Assembly: GCA_016081115.2 (NCBI GenBank)
Contig: CM071936.1
Span: 78,903,262 to 78,967,261, forward strand
Length of the DNA stretch: 64,000 nucleotides
From: Rehmannia glutinosa
Lineage: Eukaryota; Streptophyta; Magnoliopsida; Lamiales; Orobanchaceae
Direction of reading: 5' to 3'
This document shows positions 57,332-64,000 of the stretch, piece after piece (within the stretch, counting starts at the first letter, position 1; every line of letters starts with the position of its first letter). Under the pieces are notes generated by a model. The model did not search any database. It was not told the origin of the DNA and worked only from the letters and a program-made list of their open reading frames with translations. The position numbers and the translations under genes are program-made.

Positions 57332-58099
57332 ATGGCCAAACCACTCCTCCTCCTCCTCCACGCGGCGGTCCTACTAACATACGCCGTTGGCACACTCTCC
57401 CTCCCACCCTGCGCCCCCTGCGGCTCCACCCCCGTCCCCTACCCCTCAGCACCGCCCCTAACTGCGGCGATCCTTCGTACAGAATCCGCTGCTCCGCCGG
57501 CGCACTGCTCTTCGACTCCTCCAACAACACCTACCCAATCACATCCATTTCCCCCTCCATACAACGCCTAACAGTCGCGCCCTCATCCTTCATCCCCAAC
57601 ACCTGCATCGCAGCAGATCTCCCCTCCAACGGCCTCCAGCTGGACCCCTCCGCCCCCTTCAACATAACCAGCAGCAACACCATATTCTACCTCAACTGCA
57701 CCAACTCCATCCTCAATTCCCCTCTCAACTGCACCTCCGACAGTCTCTGCCACGTCTACGCCAACTCGACAAGCGCGGCGAGCGCGTGCGGAAACGCGCC
57801 GTGCTGCGCGTTCCGTGCCGGTGGTTCGACGACGTCGTACAGGATACGGGTCAGGGAATCCGGGTGCCGGGCGTACAGGAGTTTTGTGAATTTGGACTAC
57901 GGGCTGCCCGTGAGCCAGTGGCCGCAGCCCAGCGTGGAGCTGCAGTGGGTTTTGCCGCTGGAGCCCACGTGTGGAGGGCAAGGGGATTGTGGGTCGGGTT
58001 CTTCTTGTGGGCCTGACCCGAACTCGAATAGTGGGATTAGTAGGTGCTTTTGCCATTCAGGGTTGAGGTGGGACCCTGTTGCTGGAGTCTGCGCTAGAG
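57332..58099 (+). other. WAKL exon 1 (signal peptide and extracellular part)
   Basis: From the ATG the frame reads normally to ...STPVPYP, then would hit a TAA at 57569-57571. One base further, the other frame is open from about 57447 to the donor AGAG|GTCAGT at 58100 and carries all the expected Cys-rich text, including three 'NCT' N-glycosylation-type sites (near 57695, 57728) and the SQWPQPSVELQWVLPLEPTC segment. GC content is much higher than in the surrounding introns. Confidence 0.85.
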
Positions 58100-61000
58100 G
58101 TCAGTTTTTAGTTTGGAAAAATCATAATATTTGTGGTGCAACTGAATGAACATTTTGTGTAATTTTAAGTAGTAGTGGATCTGGCTCAGAATTATTGATA
58201 TACTAGTCAAAAACTGCAAAATATTAGTACATTTGAGTTCTCAAACGTTAGGCTTCTTAACAATAATTTTCCGAAAATTTCAATTACAATGTTTTTCATG
58301 TTTAACTTCAAAATTTTAAACTTTAAATTTTTGTAATAGATAGTTATAAACTATTTTAAGATATTATTTCCAAAATTCAAAATAAAAAAGTCAAAATAAG
58401 AGTTGAATTGGACCCGGCGGTTAACCTGGCCCAGAATCGGCCTATACTGTCGGGTCATCGACTGACCCAACTCTTAACGTGTCAGTGAGGTTTGAACCCT
58501 TGACAGGTGAGACCAAGTACCAAGAGATATATGGTTCTTAGGTGGTCAAGGTTAAGGTTAAGGTTTAGGATGTGAACATGTTACCTGAGATTGTATTTGA
58601 TTTGTTAATTTGTTACACCAAAATGTTTTATCAGTTATGGCAAAAACTTGCGTGAGACGGACGGTCTCACGGATTTAGATCCGTGAGACGTAGCCCTTAC
58701 ACAAAGTTTTAAAGGTTTTTTTTTTTCAGATTTTATTTTTCTTAGGGTTTATATTTGTTTTTTTAGGGTTTATTTTGTTTCTTGGGTTTATTTTTAATTG
58801 ATTTGGTTTTTAGGATTTTTAGTTTTTTTTAGGGTTTATTTTTTATTTTTTGGGTTTATTTTTGTTTTTCGTGTTTATTATTCATGGTTCGTATTTTTAG
58901 GGTTTATTTTTGTTTTTTCATGGTTTATTATTATTTTTAAATTTATTTTCATGGTTCATGTTCTCTCAAGACGGAACCCTTAAAGGTCCGTCTCACTGGA
59001 TTTAGATCCCGTGAGACCGTCTCACAAGAGACTTGCTCGTTAGTTATAGTCATATGCTGAAATACTTGCTTGATCCTGATATGCAGAGTGCCAAGATCCA
59101 GATGGTTGTAACAAAGATCGAACTGCACTCATAGCAGGTATTTATTGTTAATTAGGCACACTATTATTGCATTCTTGGCTGGATATCATTGACCCTCTCT
59201 TTTATTTTTACTGATAATTACAATAACTACTGCGAAGTTTAGCTTCATTACATAAAATCCAAGTTATTTTTTATAATTACACATACTCTTTGAGAGGGCA
59301 TTTGTTAGGTAAATTGTAAAACCTTTAAGGAGTATTTGTAATTTTAAAAGATAACTGAAGTTTTTTTTTTGTAATTAGGGAAACCTCAGTGGTAGTTTTT
59401 TAATTATCCCTTTATTTTGATTACATTCTACAGTTCAAACAAGGGTTGGTCAACAAGTTAGTAGTTTTTCATCCTTTTTTGGTTATGCTGACAATAAATA
59501 AGATTTTTAATTGGAGTAGAGCAAGTCTTTTTGATTTTTGTCCTTTACCTCATAGTCAGCTTGGGACAGGTGAGATATTTTTGTTTGCGCAGAATAATAA
59601 GGGTGTAAAATGTAAAGTCCTTACCTGATTTGAGAATCATATCATTTTATTTAGGGATAATTACAAAAAGTACCCTAAGGTTTGATCTAATTAGAAAAAA
59701 ACTCAGCCAACTTTTAAAATTACAATAAAACCCCTGAGGTTTGATTTTTTTTATAATTAGGCCAAATCTCAAGGGTACTTTTTGTAATTAACCCGAAATA
59801 TGGGACATGATTCTCCAAGTTTAGTGAGAGCATCCTCGTGGCCTATGGGCAAGTATTTACAAAAAGTAAAATTGCAATTCTAGTCCCATAATTTACAACA
59901 GGAGTGGCAAAATTAAACCCCATTTTCGCAAAAAAGGATTTTTATCAAAATATTATTCGATCTTGTATTTGCTGATGATATATATGGCCACTCGATGTAT
60001 TGCTACTAGAAATCAAGACATTGGCTTGAATATTTTTTTTTAACTGAAAAAGCAAATCGGCCGAATATTGAGTTCATGTGATATTTTTTTTTGCAAAATA
60101 TTAATTTTTGTGAAAAAAAAAATCGATCTACGAGTTTTTTTTAATTGCAGGATTATTTTAAAACATGATTTTAAAATATTAACTTTGACTCGACCAAAAC
60201 TATATATTAGCATTTACAAATAGAATAGGTTAATAAACTGTCAGTAGCAAGATGGGCGTGTATTAAGGAGAAATAAATTTCTTTGGCCATTGTGTTGACT
60301 TCAAAGACACTGATATATATCACCTTATCTCGATCTCCAGGGGATAATGACAAGTCGAATATTTGAACCAAAAGTCAATAAAAACGGCTCTTGAATTTTC
60401 ATTAAACTATCACTAGTTTGATTTTTCTTGACATGGATCAGAACATGAAAAATATTTTTCCTTTACAAGGATAAACTTCTATGTAGAACATCTTAGTCCA
60501 TAATCTTATCTTTTATTATGTTGTCTACTTTTAGCGGATAAAAATAATTGTAGTAGATGTATTTGCATGGGATTAACAAGCAATAATCAACAGAAAAGTG
60601 TGAGATTCCTATTATGTAAAGGGAAAGAAGCAATGATGTGTTAGCCAATTATAGATGGCATTTTCTTGGATAACTGCCATTTAAAGGAAGTCAAGGTGAT
60701 TTCTTAAATATTCATGATTATCACTTTGTTGAGAATCTGTAATAGAAAAAGATGGCTTCCTATATTTCCTCCAAAGTTTATGAAAATTAATATAGTAAAG
60801 AAGTGTTATCTATCTTTATTTATTTTAGGGATAATTACAAAAAATCCTTAAGTTCGGGTTAAATACAAAAACACACATATTTTTTAAAATTACAAAAATC
60901 CCTTGAGATTTGATTTTGTCATAAGTAAAAAAAAAATATTTCAAAACCCCCTCACATTTATATAGAAATATTACAATTACCCCTCTTCAAGGTTTTTTTT

Positions 61001-62136
61001 TTTTTTGTTTTTCTTTTTTGTAATTTCAATAATTATCCATTTCTTTACTTGAGACAAGAGTTTTTAATGCTTTATCTACATTTACAGGTTTAACCGTCGG
61101 GCTTGGCGTAGCACTCATATCAGCATTGATCGGATTTCTAGTCTACAAACGCCATCGACGCATCAAAGAAGAGCAAGAACGCCTCACGCGAGAGCGTGAA
61201 GAAATCCTCAATTCCGGCGGTGGAAAAACAGCAAAAATCTTCACAGGCAAAGACATAAAAAAGGCGACAAACAACTTCGCCAAGGACCGCCTTCTCGGCG
61301 TGGGCGGTTACGGCGAAGTGTACAAAGGCATTCTCGAAGACGGGACCACGGTCGCCGTCAAATGCGCGAAACTAGGCAACACGAAAGGGACCGACCAAGT
61401 ACTGAACGAGGTCCGAATACTCTGCCAAGTCAACCACAAGAGTCTCGTTCGTCTCCTCGGCTGTTGCGTCGAGCTCGAACAACCATTGCTCGTCTACGAG
61501 TACATCCCGAACGGGACGCTCTTGGATCACTTACAAGGCAGTAATCGCGGACTTTTGTCCTGGAAACGTCGCCTCAGCATTGCGCATGCAACAGCTGAGG
61601 GACTATCGTACCTCCACTTCTCCGCGGTTCCTCCGATATATCACCGGGACGTGAAGTCGAGCAACATTTTGCTTGACGAGAAACTGAACGGGAAGGTTGC
61701 GGATTTTGGGTTGTCCCGTTTGGCGCATACGGATTTGAGCCACATATCGACTTGCGCGCAGGGGACGCTCGGGTACCTTGATCCCGAGTATTACAGGAAT
61801 TATCAGCTGACGGACAAGAGTGATGTTTACAGTTTCGGAGTCGTGTTGTTGGAGCTCCTGACGTCTCAGAAGGCGATCGATTTCAATAGGCCACCGGACG
61901 ACGTGAACTTGGCCGTTTACGTGCAGAGATTGGTGGGGGAGGAGAGGGTAATGGACGGTGTGGATCCGATGCTGAAGGAAGGGGCGAGCACGTTGGAGTT
62001 GGAGACGATGAAGGCGTTGGGGTTTCTTGCGGTGGGGTGTTTGGAGGAGCGCCGCCAGAATAGGCCGTCGATGAAAGAGGTGGCGGAGGAAATCGAGTAT
62101 ATTATCAGTATTATGAGTGCTAAGGCGGCAGAGTAG
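57332..62136 (+). CDS. WAKL20: Wall-associated receptor kinase-like protein (WAKL20/WAKL15 type), three exons
   Basis: A plasma-membrane receptor-like Ser/Thr kinase with a Cys-rich outer part that in this family is thought to contact pectin or glucan of the cell wall. Exons: 57332-58099, 59087-59137, 61088-62136; both introns are GT-AG and in the same phase (after base 1 of a codon). Exon 1 has a signal peptide (LLLLLHAAVLLTYAVGT) and Cys-rich GUB_WAK-type blocks (CAPCGSTPVPYP, CGNAPCCAFRAGG, CHSGLRWDPVAGVC). Exon 2 adds ECQDPDGCNKDRTALIA. Exon 3 has the transmembrane segment (GLTVGLGVALISALIGFLVY) and kinase. The kinase end (ERRQNRPSMKEVAEEIEYII) closely resembles WAKL20/WAKL15. One base seems missing at 57443-57446, shifting frame 2 to frame 1 for the rest of exon 1. 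Unless that is a sequence error, the copy is a pseudogene. Confidence 0.85.
58100..59086 (+). other. WAKL intron 1
   Basis: GT donor at 58100, acceptor ATGCAG at 59086. Most of its 3' half is the transposon-like element at 58638-59029. A T-rich stretch with TTTAGGGTTTAT-type text lies inside it. Confidence 0.8.
58638..59029. repeat. GTCTCAC-type inverted-repeat element in WAKL intron 1
   Basis: Left end CTTGCGTGAGACGG...GGTCTCACGGATTTAGATCC, right end GGATTTAGATCCCGTGAGAC...GTCTCACAAGAGACTTGC, roughly inverted with each other. The centre is T-rich with repeated TTTAGGGTTTAT/TTTGGGTTTAT. Worn ends of the same family occur at 46790-46837 and 53886-53926. Possible flank duplication AGTTAT (58633 and 59042). 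Confidence 0.65.
59087..59137 (+). other. WAKL exon 2 (51 bases)
   Basis: Encodes ECQDPDGCNKDRTALIA with one codon split at each edge. This tiny exon joins the extracellular Cys-rich part to the transmembrane exon, the standard WAKL15/20 layout. Acceptor ATGCAG|AGTGCC, donor AGCAG|GTATTT. Confidence 0.8.
59213..59412. repeat. AATTACAAAAA-type MITE in WAKL intron 2, copy 1
   Basis: Left GATAATTACAATAACTACTG, right CAGTGGTAGTTTTTTAATTATCCC: inverted ends over about 200 bp. Confidence 0.7.
59654..59794. repeat. AATTACAAAAA-type MITE in WAKL intron 2, copy 2
   Basis: Left GGGATAATTACAAAAAGTACC, right GGGTACTTTTTGTAATTAACCC: nearly perfect 21-bp inverted ends, shortest copy (~141 bp). Confidence 0.78.
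60828..61039. repeat. AATTACAAAAA-type MITE in WAKL intron 2, copy 3
   Basis: Left GGGATAATTACAAAAAATCC; the right end is worn (TTTTTTGTAATTTCAATAATTATCC). It lies directly before the exon 3 acceptor at 61087, only about 50 bases away. Confidence 0.6.
61088..62136 (+). CDS. WAKL20: WAKL exon 3: transmembrane segment and kinase domain
   Basis: Open without interruption from the acceptor TTTACAG to TAG at 62134-62136. Order: transmembrane helix GLTVGLGVALISALIGFLVY; basic stop-transfer KRHRR; juxtamembrane FTGKDIKKATNNFAKDRLLG; P-loop GVGGYGEVYKG; VAVKCAK with the catalytic Lys; YEYIPNGTLLDHLQG hinge; HRDVKSSNILL catalytic loop (an RD kinase); DFGLSR; activation loop STCAQGTLGYLDPEYY; SDVYSFGVVLLELLT; and the C-lobe end RRQNRPSMKEVAEEIEYI. 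All kinase hallmark residues are present, so this half of the protein is intact. GC content is far above the flanking introns. Confidence 0.93.
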
Positions 62137-62944
62137 TTGTTATTCGGCAATGCTGCAGATTGTAGACTAGTGTGTGTTTTTGGCGTGAGGTATGAGAATG
62201 GATGTTTTTCTTCCTTTTGATCCTTTTATTTTGGTTGTATTTCTGGTCTTTTTTGTGGGGATGTATGCTTTAATTTAAGTTCCAGTTGGTCTGGTTGTAT
62301 ATACAGTCTGTGAATAGCAATTAGCAAATTATAAACAAGTTTCTGTATGATCCTTTTTATTGTTTCTATTTTTATTTTTTTTTGAATAAATCACTTACCG
62401 ACACCGTTGGTCTTGTAGTCTTTATATGCCTGGTACATATATCTCAACTCCTCTAATTACGTGTGACATATTTTATCCAAGACAAAATATGGGATCATGT
62501 TGACAAATATCTCGTTCGTGACATATATTTCAATGGCTTTTAAAATTCTTAATCCAGGTATTATTTGGGGTTATTTGAAAAAATTCGTCAAAATCTTATT
62601 ACATAATTAACAAAATTTGTCTTTAGATAATTTGAGAATATTTCGATGCTAAATCCAGTGTAAAAATAAGCTTGTAGTAAAATCTTTGAAAATGGATACC
62701 CAAGAAATTTAATAGTCTATAATCTATAACATATAGATTATGAATTGAGTTAACAAGTTAAATTAGAATTAAAAAATAAATTATTATATAACTTTGTGTT
62801 AGAATCATCAAAATCTATATAATAAACTGCCATGTCATCGACCTGGTCCGAAACCGCCTAACGGATCCTTAACCCTATATGTCCTAAGGGTGGTTAGGGC
62901 ATCAACAGTGGGGGCTCTTTGTTGAGCTCTTTACTATGTAAAAA
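62137..62944. other. WAKL 3' flank
   Basis: T-rich 3' UTR-like DNA after the WAKL stop, with TTTGAATAAATCAC near 62382 as a possible polyadenylation signal. The rest is AT-rich without a gene. Confidence 0.5.
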
Positions 62945-63547
62945 CCTTTGGAGGAAGTTGAATGTCTTCTAGATGACTCTCCTTTGTTCCTCTTATAGTT
63001 CTTAAAGAACTTGTTATAACCTCTAGACCATCAGGGCAATTTCCTCTTTATTAATGATGTCATTGGAGTCAGCCGACTTGGATTCTCCTGCCATCAGTCC
63101 AGTTGTCTTTGGTGCAACAACCTCATCTTGCTCTTTAATTTTGAGTTCGAATTCATAAGCCTTTAAATCTAAGAATAACGCATGGTTTGATATCTTGTTT
63201 AAGTCAATTGAATGTCTTAGAGCCATCACTTTCATTTCCAACTCAACTGGGAGTGCTCTCAAGATTTTCATACACATTTCCTTTTATGTGTATTCTTTGC
63301 CTATAGCAGACAACTCATTTGTTATATTTGTAAACCGTGCATCCAGCTGATCTAATGAATCTCCAGTCATCATTTTCAAATTCACGAATTTTTGAACTGC
63401 AACTATAAACTTGCTTTCCTTTATCTGCTCTGAACCTTCATAGTTTAGCTTTTCCCAAATTTCTTTTGTTATCATACAAGATTTGACTTTGTTAAACACG
63501 ACTTTATCCAAAGTTTTGTACAGTATATCCGTTTCCACATTATCCAA
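62945..63547 (-). pseudogene. Sirevirus gag fragment
   Basis: Minus-strand text ILYKTLDKVVFNKVKSCMIT, QIKESKFIVAVQKFVNLKMM, MTGDSLDQLDARFTNITNEL and MKVMALRHSIDLNKISNHAL, then NKFF/KNYKRNKGESSRR-like remnants to about 62945. It is the same protein as the gag at 24114-25147 but on the other strand and more diverged. A TGA separates the two main open stretches. It is cut at 63547 by the LTR that starts at 63548. No zinc knuckle, pol or LTR of its own is visible. Confidence 0.85.
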
Positions 63548-64000
63548 TGTTGAGAAAATTTATGTATAGATTTTGATGATACCATGTAAAACTTAGATTA
63601 GGAAGTTGGCACCTCCAAGTCAAATGTAATTCAACTTGTAATACATAGGGTTCTATGAGCTGAGTCGAAGGCAGCCAAGTTGAAGAATTGCAAGACTCGA
63701 CTGAAGATCGAAGAGAAGACTCAACTGTGTGGCAGCTGAGTAAAGTGAAGTGAAGGTTCAGTCAAATGACAGAAAAGCTGTCTCAGTTAGCTAACTGACA
63801 ACAAAGTCATTCCAAAATTATTGGAATCAATTGTCAAAGGGGTATTGCAGCAGACAGGATCAAAGAAGCTGAAAGAGATCTGTTGTCAAGCCAAGTAAAG
63901 GTTTTGCTGGAAATAGGCACGTGTCAGACTGCCAACAATAAAGCTGTTTTGCTGAAAGAGTGCAAAAAGTAAGGAGCAAATGGGATGTGCCTGAGATTCT
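63548..64000 (+). repeat. Sirevirus-type LTR, start only (runs off the window)
   Basis: Begins TGTTGAGAAAATTTATG and matches 47472-47668 plus 49078-49350, and more distantly 22432 onward. The preceding TCCAA (63543-63547) would be its left target duplication. It interrupts the gag fragment exactly after a Leu codon. Confidence 0.8.

Larger units (their letters stand above)
59138..61087 (+). other. WAKL intron 2, rich in MITE copies
   Basis: 1.95 kb, GT-AG. Contains AATTACAAAAA-type MITE copies near 59213-59412, 59654-59794 and 60828-61039, so over a quarter of the intron is MITE-derived. No other coding exon is visible in it. Confidence 0.75.

Noticed and set aside
57583..58056. 157-codon minus-strand frame opposite WAKL exon 1
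   Set aside because: GC-rich antisense shadow; the plus strand holds the Cys-rich WAKL text.
58735..58935. Interstitial telomere repeat
   Set aside because: Units are interrupted by variable T-runs and the block lies inside a repeated element.
1..64000. CRISPR array, tRNA or rRNA genes, bacterial defence or operon-like system
   Set aside because: Repeats present are LTR, MITE or minisatellite type. No cloverleaf or rRNA text was recognised; the tRNA-like strings at 14402, 23989 and 53154 are primer sites. Intron-split plant genes exclude a prokaryotic reading.

Overview
The window looks like nuclear DNA from a flowering plant, most likely a eudicot. It is AT-rich with intron-split genes and dense in plant-type transposable elements: Ty3 chromovirus, Ty1/copia Sirevirus, L1 LINEs with RNase H, hAT-type and other MITEs. 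The only clear host protein genes are a wall-associated receptor-like kinase and a decayed U-box/ARM gene. Nothing suggests bacterial, organellar or phage DNA. The species cannot be named from this sequence.

Layout. 1-443 is an AT-rich flank. 444-18664 is one minus-strand Ty3/gypsy insertion of the Tekay/Del chromovirus type. It has ~4.2 kb LTRs at both ends, a third, truncated LTR in the middle, an A5 target duplication, a tRNA-iMet primer site and decayed gag-pol. 18665-22431 carries a minus-strand Ulp1-like (C48) cysteine protease pseudogene cut at its 5' side by the next element. 22432-35619 is a plus-strand Sirevirus (SIRE/Maximus-like copia). It has gag-pol, about 5.5 kb of extra 3' coding-like sequence with a 405-codon acidic ORF, and a truncated 3' LTR. 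35620-41124 holds the 3' part of a PUB43/PUB44-like U-box/ARM gene, now a pseudogene, whose intron hosts several MITEs and an ORF1-only L1 with a perfect 18-bp target duplication.

42037-46018 is a second, longer minus-strand L1 (endonuclease remnant, RT, zf-RVT, RNase H). 47472-49443 is a Sirevirus-type LTR fragment split by a 1.4 kb solo LTR with a 5-bp target duplication; the solo LTR contains a 20-bp-phased array of GACCGGTC palindromes. 49662-53724 is a minus-strand LTR element with little coding capacity and a tRNA-Asp primer site. 53725-57270 is AT-rich intergenic DNA with a hAT-type MITE flanked by a perfect 8-bp duplication.

57332-62136 is the one largely intact host gene: a three-exon WAKL20/WAKL15-type receptor kinase. 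Its TATA box, start codon, splice sites and kinase domain are good, but exon 1 carries an apparent 1-base frameshift near 57443-57446. The window ends with a minus-strand Sirevirus gag fragment (62945-63547) into which another Sirevirus-type LTR (63548 onward) has inserted.

The genes do not form a pathway. The structure is a stack of nested insertions between and inside host genes. The most unusual items are the three-LTR chromovirus, the phased palindrome array in the solo LTR, the ORF1-only LINE, the long 3' coding extension of the Sirevirus and the WAKL frameshift.
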